Positions 34,704 to 43,909 of a DNA stretch of 64,000 nt are shown one piece after another; within the stretch, counting starts at the first letter, position 1; every line of letters starts with the position of its first letter. Both the position numbers and the translations under genes were made by a program. The stretch spans positions 718,757-782,756 of the forward strand of contig KE159617.1 of the NCBI GenBank assembly GCA_000403335.2. The letters are read 5' to 3'. This DNA is from Lachnospiraceae bacterium MD335. GTDB taxonomy: Bacteria; Bacillota; Clostridia; Lachnospirales; Lachnospiraceae. Under the pieces are notes generated by a model. The model searched no databases and was not told the DNA's origin. It saw only the letters and a program-made list of their open reading frames with translations.

Positions 34704-34722
34704 GTGAAAGATAATCTTTCAC
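34704..34722 (+). promoter_or_regulatory. Perfect hairpin in the metQ-like leader
   Basis: GTGAAAGA-TAA-TCTTTCAC is an 8-bp perfect stem 12 bases before the AAAGGAGGT ribosome site. The GATAATC apex is the same as in the iorA-iorB hairpin at 20054-20080. No T-run and no SAM riboswitch motifs are present. Confidence 0.5.
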
Positions 34723-34749
34723 AGGATGTATTTTAAAGGAGGTCATATT

Positions 34750-35697
34750 ATGAAAAATCAAGTAACGAAAAAATTAATTGCGCTGACAGGCGCAGCAATT
34801 TTGTCAGTCGGTCTGCTTGCAGGCTGCGGTTCGTCAAACGGTTCGGACGCAGAGCCGGCTGCAAATCCGGCAGAGTCCGTACAGCCGGCAGACAACGCTC
34901 CGGAGACATCGCAAATACCGGCAGAGACAGCACAGGCATCGGCACCTGCAGAGGTTGAAAACAAAGGTACGATAACAGTAGCTGCTTCCGCAACGCCGCA
35001 CGCGGAAATCCTGGAGCAGGCGGCTCCCATTCTTGCAGAGCAGGGCTGGACGCTTGACGTAACGGTATTTGATGATTATATTCTGCCAAACAATGTCGTA
35101 GAGAGCGAGGAGTTCAATGCGAACTATTTTCAGCATATTCCTTATCTTGACAGCTTTAACGCAGAGCAGGGCACACATCTTGTCAATGCGGGCGGCATTC
35201 ACTATGAGCCGTTTGGAATTTATCCCGGCACAAAGTCGGATTTGAGCGAGCTTGCGGACGGTGATACAATAGCAGTTCCCAACGACACCACAAACGAGGC
35301 AAGGGCGTTGCTGCTTCTTGAAGATAACGGCGTGCTTACCTTGAAGGAAGGCGCGGGCTTAGAAGCTACGGTTAATGATATTGAGGAAAAGAAGATTGAT
35401 GTGGAAATCCTTGAGCTTGAGGCAGCGCAGGTTGCACGTGTAAAGGATGAGGTTGCGTTTGTCGTATTAAACGGTAATTATGCATTGCAGGCAGGTTTTT
35501 CGGTGGCAAATGACTCGGTGGCATACGAGACTTCCGATTCGGAAGCGGCAAAGACATATGTAAATGTGATTGCGGTTAAGGAAGGTCATGAAGGCGACGA
35601 GGGTATTCAGGCGCTTGTCGGGGTGCTGAAGTCAGATGCAATTAAGCAGTACATTAATGATACATATGACGGGGCTGTAATTCCGTTTGAGGAATAA
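34750..35697 (+). CDS. metQ: MetQ/NlpA family methionine-binding lipoprotein, orphan
   Basis: 315 residues from the ATG at 34750 with an excellent AAAGGAGGT site. Lipobox LAGC (Cys26) is followed by a long Ala/Pro/Glu/Ser linker to about residue 70, then the NlpA fold (TPHAEILEQAAPIL, NYFQHIPYLDSFN). MetQ binds methionine for the MetN-MetI importer. Neither metN nor metI is beside it; the gene has its own promoter and terminator. Other NlpA proteins bind other amino acids, so the ligand is not certain. Confidence 0.88.
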   Translation: MKNQVTKKLIALTGAAILSVGLLAGCGSSNGSDAEPAANPAESVQPADNAPETSQIPAETAQASAPAEVENKGTITVAASATPHAEILEQAAPILAEQGWTLDVTVFDDYILPNNVVESEEFNANYFQHIPYLDSFNAEQGTHLVNAGGIHYEPFGIYPGTKSDLSELADGDTIAVPNDTTNEARALLLLEDNGVLTLKEGAGLEATVNDIEEKKIDVEILELEAAQVARVKDEVAFVVLNGNYALQAGFSVANDSVAYETSDSEAAKTYVNVIAVKEGHEGDEGIQALVGVLKSDAIKQYINDTYDGAVIPFEE

Positions 35698-35720
35698 AGT
35701 ATCTCATACTATATTGCAAT

Positions 35721-35754
35721 AAAAAAGCTGTTGCAGTTTTGCGACAGCTTTTTT
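35721..35754. terminator. Bidirectional terminator between metQ-like and yfhO-like genes
   Basis: AAAAAGCTGTTGC pairs with GCGACAGCTTTTT with one G-T pair and a short loop. It has A-run and T-run flanks and serves two convergent genes. Confidence 0.85.
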
Positions 35755-35767
35755 ATAATCCTTAATA

Positions 35768-38362
35768 TTATTTTTTTTCAGGTGTATTTTTCTTTTTTTG
35801 CAGCACACATATTGCCGTAAATGCACCAATACTGATAATCGAAATGATAACTCCCAAAATAAGTCCTTTTGGAAAATACTTCAGTACAATGGTATGCTGC
35901 CCTTCATCCAAATATACACTGATAAAGGTATCTTCGAAAAGCTGCATATCAGCTTTCTTACCGTCTACCAACAGCGTCCATCCGGGTTCGTAGGCAACTG
36001 ACATCACAAGCTGCCCTGCCGTGCTTACATTGATGCTTCCCGTGAGTTTCGTCTGACTGTAATCACTGACAGTCAGCGTCTGCCCGCGAAGCTTTGTGAT
36101 AAATTTATCAAGTACATCGGTATCAATCTTATATGCGCTTAAATTTAACGACTCATCATTTTTGGAACTAAAATTTAAGACTTCCCCTTCACTGTGATAG
36201 CCAAGATCTAAAATGTACTTTTTCTTAATTTGACTGAACGTTTTGGATTTTCCCTCATAATTCATTTCAATATCATCTATTTTTGTGTTTGACGTATAAG
36301 CGTAGTAATGCGCACTTTCCGGTGCATATAAATCGCCGTCAGCGCCGTATAGATTGATGTCCACCGGAATAAATACATCTTCAGAAATTCCAAGCTTGTG
36401 TACAAGACGATTTTGCCGTTCAATCGGATTCAGATCATCGTCATCATCGTCGTCTTCGTGGATGTTTTCCCGCATATATTCCGCACTGACAAAAAGGGAA
36501 TCCAGTTCCGTATCCGGCGTTTCTGTAATCATATATCCAAATGGCAGCGCGTAGTTGTTTTTGTACAGATAAAGTTCCCCTTCCGTATCTGCAAGTTCAA
36601 AGATATTGTCATATCCCCTGTCAAGCGTGTAGAGCATATAACGGTTTGCAAGAAATGCCGCCGTCACGGGTGTTGCTCCGTCAAAGCAGTAATTTACCCG
36701 GCTGCCCTTCATACCGTACTTTTCATAAAAGTCGGACACAAGTGAGTTTAGGGTTGACGAGAAGTAAGAAGAACCCTGAAAACCAATCAGCATAGCATCA
36801 TTTTGTGTTCTTCTTGCAAACTTGTCAAAACGGAAAAAATCGTGTTCTTCTTTTCGGACTGTCCTGCTTGTAATAATCTGATACGAATCGTAGTTGGACA
36901 GATACGTATCTCTTGATACTGTCGGCACGCTTGTCAGGTACGTATTGACACCCGCTTCGGTACTCGTCACCATAAGACCGACAATGACAAATACAATCGG
37001 AAGTTTCTCATTTGTCCTGTAAAAGCAAAGGATAACCACATAAAGCACGAGAAAGATGCCTGTCACAAGAAAGCAGATTTCCGTAAAGGAGTCGTCCGTT
37101 ACAACCTTCTCGCAGAAGACAAGAAACGCAAGCGCACCTGCAAATACAGACAGGATTTCCCTGACAGAGTGCTCACGAATATGCATAAATGCCTCAAAAC
37201 AGAGTACAAGCATCAGGAAAATATACAAGAAGGACTGCCTTGCGGGAAGTGAGTCAGGATAATTTAACCCATGCCATATAAAGTTCAACATATTCGTGGA
37301 AAAGCTAATCAAAATAAATCCAAGCAGTGCAAGCTTCGGCGCTTTTTCACGCAGCGGTATTTTTTTCTGTAAAACATAAAGCGGCATCAGCAGAAACACG
37401 GCAACGCCACAATAAATATTGGGCCAATGGTCAAGACCTGTTTCAACCGTTACATTAAAGAAATGGCGTGCCGCCATGTCGGCTACCGGAAAATAAATAT
37501 TGAGTTTTTTCGGAAAACTAATATCGCTGAATTCCGTAAATTTTAGCGCCGCAAGCTCAGGCATCAGCAATATTGCCGCCATTGCGCCCGCAAGAAGCGA
37601 ATATAGGGCGAAACGAATAATCGCCCGCCAATAAAAGTTTTTAAGATTGCCAAGCCATGAAAAAGAAAGCGCAGCGCTGCTGCGTTCATCCTTAGGATCT
37701 CTTGCAATCAACAGCACGATAAAATAAAGCGCCAAAAAGATACAAAGCATAATGGACAGATAATAGTTTGAGAGTATTGACAACGCAAGCGTGATACAGT
37801 AAAGTTTGCAATTTCCCTCATAAATCAGTTTTTCAAGTCCCCATATTACAACAGGCGCAAGAACAACGACATCAAGCCACATCACATCCCAGTTATATGC
37901 CGCTAAAAAGCCGGAAAGCGCATAAAACAGTGAAAAGAAGAGAACAGCCCATGAGTTGGTGTGAAAATGTTTCCGAATATAATAGGTAAAGCTCAGTCCG
38001 CACAGGCCGGTCTTAATAATTACCATATAGGAGAGAAACTCCATTAAATAATGTTCGGGAACAAGCACACAGAGCCAGTTAAACGGACTTGCGAGATAAT
38101 ATACATACAGGGCAATAAAATTCGAGCCAATGCCGGTATTCCAAGAGTAAAACAGGCTCTCACCGTCTTTTAGTTTGTGGTAAAATTCCACCAAAAACGG
38201 AAAATACTGATGATACATATCAATATGGAGGAATGAGCGGTCTCCAAACGGAAAAATATCACGCTTGATAAAGATTACAAGTAAAATCAATGCGGGTATC
38301 AAAAAAGATAGGACGTAAAGCCTGTCTGCTCTTTTCATAAGGTGTTTTATTTTTTCTTTCAT
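35768..38362 (-). CDS. YfhO family multi-pass membrane protein
   Basis: 864 residues from the ATG at 38362 with AAGGAGG about 10 bases upstream; the longer frame to 38383 starts with TTG. Around 12 membrane helices fill the first 500 residues, followed by a large external domain and a final helix near 835-855. HIDMYHQYFPF and SWNTGIGSNF near the N-terminus are YfhO marks. In Bacillus and Listeria YfhO-type (GT-C fold) proteins add sugars to teichoic acids outside the cell. It lies 18 bases after an LTA-synthase-like gene, consistent with that role. Confidence 0.85.
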   Translation of the reverse strand: MKEKIKHLMKRADRLYVLSFLIPALILLVIFIKRDIFPFGDRSFLHIDMYHQYFPFLVEFYHKLKDGESLFYSWNTGIGSNFIALYVYYLASPFNWLCVLVPEHYLMEFLSYMVIIKTGLCGLSFTYYIRKHFHTNSWAVLFFSLFYALSGFLAAYNWDVMWLDVVVLAPVVIWGLEKLIYEGNCKLYCITLALSILSNYYLSIMLCIFLALYFIVLLIARDPKDERSSAALSFSWLGNLKNFYWRAIIRFALYSLLAGAMAAILLMPELAALKFTEFSDISFPKKLNIYFPVADMAARHFFNVTVETGLDHWPNIYCGVAVFLLMPLYVLQKKIPLREKAPKLALLGFILISFSTNMLNFIWHGLNYPDSLPARQSFLYIFLMLVLCFEAFMHIREHSVREILSVFAGALAFLVFCEKVVTDDSFTEICFLVTGIFLVLYVVILCFYRTNEKLPIVFVIVGLMVTSTEAGVNTYLTSVPTVSRDTYLSNYDSYQIITSRTVRKEEHDFFRFDKFARRTQNDAMLIGFQGSSYFSSTLNSLVSDFYEKYGMKGSRVNYCFDGATPVTAAFLANRYMLYTLDRGYDNIFELADTEGELYLYKNNYALPFGYMITETPDTELDSLFVSAEYMRENIHEDDDDDDDLNPIERQNRLVHKLGISEDVFIPVDINLYGADGDLYAPESAHYYAYTSNTKIDDIEMNYEGKSKTFSQIKKKYILDLGYHSEGEVLNFSSKNDESLNLSAYKIDTDVLDKFITKLRGQTLTVSDYSQTKLTGSINVSTAGQLVMSVAYEPGWTLLVDGKKADMQLFEDTFISVYLDEGQHTIVLKYFPKGLILGVIISIISIGAFTAICVLQKKKNTPEKK

Positions 38363-38379
38363 TCTAATCTGCCTCCTTA

Positions 38380-39183
38380 TCAATCGGCATCAAACAGCCG
38401 GTTGTACTGCAAAATTGCATAATTATTCAGTTCACCCATGACCTTTTCGATCTCCGTGCTTTCGCCGTCTTTGTCTTCGGCACGAAGGGCGGTTACAACA
38501 GGGTAACGTTCAGACAACTTACTTAAATACATGCTGTAATCATACAACGGCAGCCCTGAAAGTTCAAGCGCCTTTGATGCAAGGAAATTTGTACTTGTCT
38601 CATCGTCTGTTTTCATACCGGTATCAAAATTGCTCCAAATAAAAAACGGAACTTTGTAGCGTTTGGCCTCATCCTCGTCGGACAGCTCGTTTCCGTTTTT
38701 GCCATTGAGCTTCCACACGCTTGACACTACGGAATTTGTGGGCTGGTGGTCACCAAAGAAAATAATGACCGTATCCTGCTGTGCGGCGGAAAAATAGTCA
38801 ATCAGGTATTCAACCGCCTCGTCCGATATTTTTATTAGGGACAGATAGTTGTTCAATGTCTTTGATTTGCTGTCTGTAACCGTTATATCCGGTGTAAAGT
38901 TGTCAAACTCTTCACTGTAGGAAGAGTGGTTTTGCATGGTCACATTAAAAATAAAAAACGGTTCGTCCGCGGGTTTTTCCTCATACAGTTCGATAATTTT
39001 ATCATAACATGCTTTGTCGCTTACATACTTTCTGATTCGTTCGGGATTGCTGTAGTCTCTGATAAAGTACATTTCATCAAAACCAAGCATTGGATATACC
39101 TTGTTTCTGTCCCAGCCTGTGCTGTTAAAAGGATGCATGGCAATCGTCCGGTAACCGAGCGATTTTAAATGAGAGGCAATCAC
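38380..39183 (-). pseudogene. C-terminal half of a split LTA-synthase-type sulfatase
   Basis: 267 residues if started from the GTG at 39183. It holds the second half of the alkaline-phosphatase/sulfatase fold: SLGYRTIAMHPFNSTGWDRN, FNVTMQNHSSY and the metal-binding FFGDHQPTN. It continues directly from the upstream reading frame, whose stop TGA overlaps this GTG (GTGA). One lost base between codons would explain the break. Translation could still occur by coupled re-initiation, though the ribosome site is poor. See the partner at 39180-40190. Confidence 0.7.
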
Positions 39184-40190
39184 TCCTGCTCATTTTTTAC
39201 ATACTGCTGATATGGTACGCTTCCCTGCGGCAAAAATGCCATTGTGTTTCCCGTCAGAAATTCAAATTCGGTATTTGCCGTGTTTCCGCCAAGAACCGAA
39301 ACGTTAAGCCAGCCTGAGGTTGTATTGGCAACCTCTCCGTTTAATACCGAGTGAACAAAGGGCATATATTCCATATTGGTTTCAAAGTTCCCAAGAACTG
39401 CCGGGTCGGAGAATGCTTCATTCATAATGACAATAATATTCGGTGCGCCGGACACGGACTGGGGATTGTCAGCCGCCTCTTCTGAATAAGGCTCCAATAT
39501 CTGTGCAGCCATATCTGCGCTGTAATTGGCAGGCTTGTCTACCGTCACATACTGAAGCTCCATTAAGAACGCGACAGCCGTGCCATCGCGTTTGCTGATA
39601 ACGGTTGGCGTGAACAGTTTATCATACATGCCGAATTTAATAATTGTGCTCTCCTGCCAAAGCATATGCGTAAATCCAAACAGTACGAAAAGACATATGG
39701 CAGATGCGGCAGCGCGCACAATATATACTGCTTTTTTTGGAAGCACGGAAGGTCTGAAGCGAAGATTAACAATTTCTTCTATTATAATGAGCGTAACAAA
39801 GCCGGCGAGGACAAAAATGGTCTGTTTTTCAAGCGTGTATTCAAAATTGCCCGCCACACTCATTGCCGTGCCAAAAGAGTAAATGTCCCACGGCATAATC
39901 GGCGCGGAACGAAATTCCAATACATAAAAATTTGCAAGTCCGATAAGCATAAAAAAGATGCTTTGCAGGCGAAGCGACCACTTTAGGCTGCCTAAAAGCA
40001 TAAAAAACAAAAGCATCAACAGCTCAAAGAGAAAAATATTTAAAAACTGTATCGGGATTTTCATATCTTTGAACGGATTGTGAATATATGCCTCAAACAG
40101 ATAGAAATTTGCTATGGGAATGAGCAGCATCGGGATAAAGTTCCTGACGGCCCAAATCGCCTTTGAATGGTTATCATTCTGCGTTTTCAT
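39180..40190 (-). pseudogene. N-terminal half of a split LTA-synthase-type sulfatase
   Basis: 336 residues with five predicted membrane helices (to about residue 190) and the start of the sulfatase domain: NIIVIMNEAFSD (first metal ligand, Glu) and GGNTANTEFEFLTG with the catalytic Thr. The frame stops just after YQQYVKNEQE. The remaining catalytic Asp/His residues lie in the next frame, so neither half can be active alone. LtaS-type enzymes polymerise glycerol-phosphate on the outer membrane face. A sequencing error, a true frameshift, or a coupled two-part gene are all possible. Confidence 0.75.
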
Positions 40191-40230
40191 TTAACAATCC
40201 TCCGTAATTACAATACATGTTAACTTTATA

Positions 40231-40259
40231 ACAATAGCATTTTTTAAAACGCTTTTCAA
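40231..40259 (-). promoter_or_regulatory. Promoter of the LTA-synthase-like/yfhO-like unit
   Basis: Minus strand: TTGAAA (40259-40254), 17 bases, TATTGT (40236-40231), 40 bases before the ATG at 40190. Confidence 0.5.
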
Positions 40260-40277
40260 GTAATCCGGCTAAAATTG

Positions 40278-40306
40278 TTGACGCGGCGGTAGGATTATTT
40301 TATAAT
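40278..40306 (+). promoter_or_regulatory. Promoter of the yicC-remA-rpoZ-rimO-pgsA unit
   Basis: TTGACG (40278-40283), 17 bases, TATAAT (40301-40306), 53 bases before the yicC ATG. It diverges from the LTA-synthase promoter. Confidence 0.7.
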
Positions 40307-40358
40307 ACACTAGAATAGGACAAAATCGCGGATGCAATCAGCAGTCAGGGGGATTGAA

Positions 40359-41237
40359 ATGATAAAAAGTATGACCGGCTTCGGAAGATGCGAGATTACG
40401 GAGGGAGACCGTAAATATACCGTTGAGATGAAATCCGTAAATCACAGATACCTGGATGTAAATATCAAAATGCCCAAGAAGCTGAGTTTTTTCGAAAGCT
40501 CCATTCGCAACGAGCTGAAAAATTACGCACAACGCGGCAAAATTGATATGTTTATCACATACGAGGACTTTTCGGAGAGCAATATATGTATCAAATACAA
40601 TAAAGATATTGCGGCAGAGTATCTTGGCTATTTGAAATCAATGGCAGAAGATTTCGGACTTGACAATGATATTCGGGTGTCCTCCCTTTCAAGATACCCT
40701 GAGGTATTTTCGATGGAGGAGCAGACGATTGACGAGGAAGAGATTTGGAATGGTCTTGTCAAGGCAGTAAAAGGTGCGGCGCAGAGCTTTGCGGATACAC
40801 GGATTAAGGAAGGGGAGAACCTTTCGAAAGACTTAATTTTCAAGTTGGACGCAATGTTAGAGCATGTGGCGTTTATTGAAGAGCGTTCGCCGCAGCTTAT
40901 TGATGAATACAAAAAGAAGCTTTACGAAAAAGTACAGGATTTTTTGGCGGATGTATCCTTTGACGAGTCAAGGTTGATGACAGAGGTTACAATATATGCC
41001 GATAAGGTGTGCGTTGACGAGGAGATTGTGCGTCTGCGCAGTCATATCGAAACGATGAAACAGGCGCTTTTGGATGGCGGAAGCATTGGCCGCAAGCTTG
41101 ATTTTATTGCACAGGAGATGAACAGAGAGGCAAACACAATTCTGTCAAAAGCAAACGATTTGGCAATCTCAAACAGAGGGATCGATTTAAAAACCGAGAT
41201 TGAGAAGGTGCGGGAGCAGATACAAAATATCGAATAA
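40359..41237 (+). CDS. yicC: YicC family endoribonuclease-like protein
   Basis: 292 residues from the ATG at 40359 (GGGGG upstream); the start MIKSMTGFGR is the diagnostic YicC N-terminus and rules out the longer frame. NHRYLDVNIKMPKKL and the C-terminal GRKLDFIAQEMNREANT are also conserved (DUF1732). YicC of E. coli is reported to take part in RNA decay. It is first in a run with remA and rpoZ, as in many Firmicutes. Confidence 0.93.
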   Translation: MIKSMTGFGRCEITEGDRKYTVEMKSVNHRYLDVNIKMPKKLSFFESSIRNELKNYAQRGKIDMFITYEDFSESNICIKYNKDIAAEYLGYLKSMAEDFGLDNDIRVSSLSRYPEVFSMEEQTIDEEEIWNGLVKAVKGAAQSFADTRIKEGENLSKDLIFKLDAMLEHVAFIEERSPQLIDEYKKKLYEKVQDFLADVSFDESRLMTEVTIYADKVCVDEEIVRLRSHIETMKQALLDGGSIGRKLDFIAQEMNREANTILSKANDLAISNRGIDLKTEIEKVREQIQNIE

Positions 41238-41260
41238 GGAATGCAGGAAGGTACGGCGCA

Positions 41261-41530
41261 GTGGATAAGCTGATTAATATCGGATTTGGCAACATCGTAA
41301 ACACGGCAAAAATTATTGCTATCGTAAGTCCTGACTCAGCGCCTGTAAAGCGCATGGTGCAGCGGGCGAAAGAAGCAGGAACGGCGATTGACGCCACACA
41401 GGGCAGAAAGACAAAGGCGGTGCTTGTCATGGAAAGCAGTCAGCTGGTGCTCTCGGCGCTTCTGCCGGATACCATAGCAGGCAGGGCGGCAGGAGAACCG
41501 TATTGCAGCGCAGACAAAGAAGTGGAATAA
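41261..41530 (+). CDS. remA: RemA/DUF370 family regulatory protein
   Basis: 89 residues from a GTG start. INIGFGNIVNTAKIIAIVSPDSAPVKR and DATQGRKTKAVLVM are the conserved RemA core. In B. subtilis RemA binds DNA and activates matrix genes. In other Firmicutes gmk (guanylate kinase) normally follows it; here rpoZ follows after only 33 bases. Confidence 0.92.
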   Translation: MDKLINIGFGNIVNTAKIIAIVSPDSAPVKRMVQRAKEAGTAIDATQGRKTKAVLVMESSQLVLSALLPDTIAGRAAGEPYCSADKEVE

Positions 41531-41563
41531 ATAATAAGTAGAATGAAAAGTGAGGAAATAAGT

Positions 41564-41797
41564 ATGTTACATCCATCTTACACAGATTTAATGAAGGTCG
41601 TAAACAGCAGTGTAGAGCAGGGCGAGGCGCCGGTTGTTAACAGTCGTTACTCGATTGTAATGGCGACGTCGAAGCGTGCAAGACAGATTATTGGCGGAGA
41701 GGAGCCGTTTGTGGCGACAAAGCAGACAAAACCGCTTTCTATCGCGATTGAGGAGCTTGACAAAGGGCAGATTAAGATTATGCCGGATGAGAATTAA
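41564..41797 (+). CDS. rpoZ: RNA polymerase omega subunit
   Basis: 77 residues from the ATG at 41564 (GAGGAA upstream). MLHPSYTDLMK at the start and SRYSIVMATSKRARQI are typical of omega, which aids RNA polymerase assembly. The C-terminus KPLSIAIEELDKGQI is also conserved. It follows remA directly, without gmk. Confidence 0.92.
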   Translation: MLHPSYTDLMKVVNSSVEQGEAPVVNSRYSIVMATSKRARQIIGGEEPFVATKQTKPLSIAIEELDKGQIKIMPDEN

Positions 41798-41811
41798 AGC
41801 GGGTTTTTTAT

Positions 41812-43152
41812 ATGATAAAAATTTTGTTTATTTCACTTGGCTGTGATAAGAACCTCGTGGATACAGAGATGATGCTCGGCATGCTTGTACAGAAAGGCTA
41901 TGCCGTAACAGACGATGAGAACGAGGCTGATGCGGCAGTAGTCAACACCTGCTGTTTTATTAACGATGCAAAGCAGGAAAGCATCAATACGCTGCTGGAG
42001 TTGGCAGAGCTTAGAAAAAATGGTAATATTAAGGCGCTTGTGGCGGCAGGTTGTCTTGCACAGCGCTACAGGGAAGAAATTCAGACTGAGATTCCCGAGG
42101 TGGATGCAATCGTAGGCACAACGGCGATTGATGCCATTACCGATGCGATTGGCGAGGCGCTTTCGGGAACCGCAAAAAACCATATAGAGGATATTAACAG
42201 AAAGCCCGTGTACGATAAACAGCGTATTGTTACCACGGGCGGACATTTTGCCTATCTAAAGATTGCGGAAGGGTGTGACAAGCACTGTTCTTATTGCATA
42301 ATTCCGAAGGTGCGGGGAAATTACAGAAGCATTCCAATGGAAAATCTGTTGGAGCAGGCGCGCAGTCTTGCAGCGTTTGGAGTAAAAGAGCTGATACTTG
42401 TTGCACAGGAAACAACGCTCTACGGAATGGATTTGTATGGGAAAAAGAGCCTTCCGGAGCTGTTACGCAGGCTTTGTGAGATAGAAGGACTTTACTGGAT
42501 CCGGATTTTGTACTGTTATCCGGAGGAAATTACGGATGAGTTGATTGACACGATAACAAATGAAGATAAAATATGTAAGTATCTTGACATTCCGATACAG
42601 CATGCTTCTGACCGGATTTTAAAACGGATGGGAAGACGCACGACAAGTAAAGAGCTTGTGAAGATTATCACAAAGCTGCGGACTGCAATTCCTGATATTT
42701 GTCTTCGCACAACGCTGATTACGGGCTTTCCGGATGAAACTGAGGAAGACCACGAAGCGCTGATGTCATTTGTCGATGAGATGGAGTTTGACCGTCTTGG
42801 CGTATTTTTGTATTCTCCGGAGGAGAATACACCGGCGGCATCTTTTGAAAATCAGATTGCTGAGGAAGTAAAGCAGGAGCGGCAGGCGGATTTGATGGAG
42901 CTTCAACAGGAGATTGCTTTTGAGAACGCACAGAAAATGACAGGAAAAAGCCTGATGGTTATGGTTGAAGGGAAAGTGCCGGATGAGAACGCGTATGTGG
43001 CCAGAAGCTATAAGGATGCGCCAAACGTGGACGGTTTTGTGTTCATACAGACTGCCAGGGAACTTATGACCGGTGACTTTGTACATGTTAAAATTACAGG
43101 CGCACACGAGTATGATTTAATAGGAGTGATTGAAGATGAATTTACCAAATAA
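41812..43152 (+). CDS. rimO: Ribosomal protein S12 methylthiotransferase
   Basis: 446 residues: N-terminal MTTase domain (SLGCDKNLVDTEMMLG, with cluster cysteines at 10, 46 and 80 region), radical SAM core with CDKHCSYC, and a C-terminal TRAM domain. RimO adds a methylthio group to an aspartate of S12. The SLGCDKN start distinguishes RimO from MiaB. It starts 14 bases after rpoZ and overlaps pgsA by 17 bases. Confidence 0.95.
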   Translation: MIKILFISLGCDKNLVDTEMMLGMLVQKGYAVTDDENEADAAVVNTCCFINDAKQESINTLLELAELRKNGNIKALVAAGCLAQRYREEIQTEIPEVDAIVGTTAIDAITDAIGEALSGTAKNHIEDINRKPVYDKQRIVTTGGHFAYLKIAEGCDKHCSYCIIPKVRGNYRSIPMENLLEQARSLAAFGVKELILVAQETTLYGMDLYGKKSLPELLRRLCEIEGLYWIRILYCYPEEITDELIDTITNEDKICKYLDIPIQHASDRILKRMGRRTTSKELVKIITKLRTAIPDICLRTTLITGFPDETEEDHEALMSFVDEMEFDRLGVFLYSPEENTPAASFENQIAEEVKQERQADLMELQQEIAFENAQKMTGKSLMVMVEGKVPDENAYVARSYKDAPNVDGFVFIQTARELMTGDFVHVKITGAHEYDLIGVIEDEFTK

Positions 43153-43711
43153 ATTAACTGTTTTTCGAGTGATTTTGATTGTGCCGTTTGTGCTTTTACT
43201 GTTGGGCGGCTATGCACAATGGGGATGGTTTACGGCAATATTTGGCACAATTTTGGAATATACGGATTATATTGCGCTCGCGCTTTTTATCATTGCAAGT
43301 CTCACGGATTTGCTTGACGGAAAAATTGCCAGGAAATATAATCTCGTAACAAATTTTGGGAAATTTATGGATCCCCTTGCCGATAAGCTGCTTGTCTGTG
43401 CGGCGCTTATTTGTCTGATAGAGCTGCAGAGAATACCGGCATGGATTGTGATTATTATTATCAGCAGGGAGTTTATTATCAGCGGGTTCCGGCTTGTAGC
43501 AGCAGATAACCGCGTTGTCATTGCGGCGAATTATTGGGGTAAGTTTAAGACGACCTTTCAAATGATAATGGTATGCCTTATGATTGCCAATATTGAGGCT
43601 TTGGCATTTTTGACACAGATTATTACGTGGATTGCAGTTCTTCTGACAGTGGTATCGCTTGTCGATTATGTCGTGAAAAATAAAGGCGTGCTGTTAAACG
43701 GTGATATTTAA
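43136..43711 (+). CDS. pgsA: Phosphatidylglycerophosphate synthase
   Basis: 191 residues from the ATG at 43136, 9 bases after TAGGAG; a TTG at 43130 is possible. The CDP-alcohol phosphatidyltransferase signature is present as D-G-x2-A-R-x8-G-x3-D-x3-D (DLLDGKIARKYN...GKFMDPLADK). Several membrane helices follow. It makes phosphatidylglycerophosphate from CDP-diacylglycerol. It is coupled to rimO by overlap. Confidence 0.94.
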   Translation: MNLPNKLTVFRVILIVPFVLLLLGGYAQWGWFTAIFGTILEYTDYIALALFIIASLTDLLDGKIARKYNLVTNFGKFMDPLADKLLVCAALICLIELQRIPAWIVIIIISREFIISGFRLVAADNRVVIAANYWGKFKTTFQMIMVCLMIANIEALAFLTQIITWIAVLLTVVSLVDYVVKNKGVLLNGDI

Positions 43712-43722
43712 TAAATAGTAAG

Positions 43723-43750
43723 AGCAGGTGCGGCGGTGCATCTGCTTTTT
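43723..43750 (+). terminator. Terminator of the yicC-pgsA unit
   Basis: AGCAGGTGC pairs with GCATCTGCT (one G-T pair) around a 6-base loop, followed by TTTTT. It separates pgsA from recA. Confidence 0.8.
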
Positions 43751-43798
43751 GTTTCCTTTGTCGGGGTAATATTGTATTTATTTTAGTACAATGTGCTT

Positions 43799-43847
43799 TG
43801 AAATGTCAAAAATCGCACTTGTTTTAGTAAAGAGATTATGGTAACTT
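43799..43847 (+). promoter_or_regulatory. Conserved upstream motif shared with the comEA-like gene
   Basis: Bases 43799-43822 read TGAAATGTCAAAAAT, C, GCACTTGT: 23 of 24 identical to 2958-2981. As there, it runs into a promoter-like TTGTTT (43819-43824), 17 bases, TAACTT (43842-43847). The consensus recA promoter lies about 65 bases further on, so this would be a second, upstream promoter or a regulator site. Confidence 0.45.
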
Positions 43848-43909
43848 AATGATTGGCAGTTGTGTGTATCCATGTATTTTGTAATTGTGGAAAATTTTTG
43901 AAAAAAGAG

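Noticed and set aside
34568..34749. SAM riboswitch upstream of metQ
   Set aside because: No S-box core sequences; a promoter, palindrome and short hairpin fill the space.
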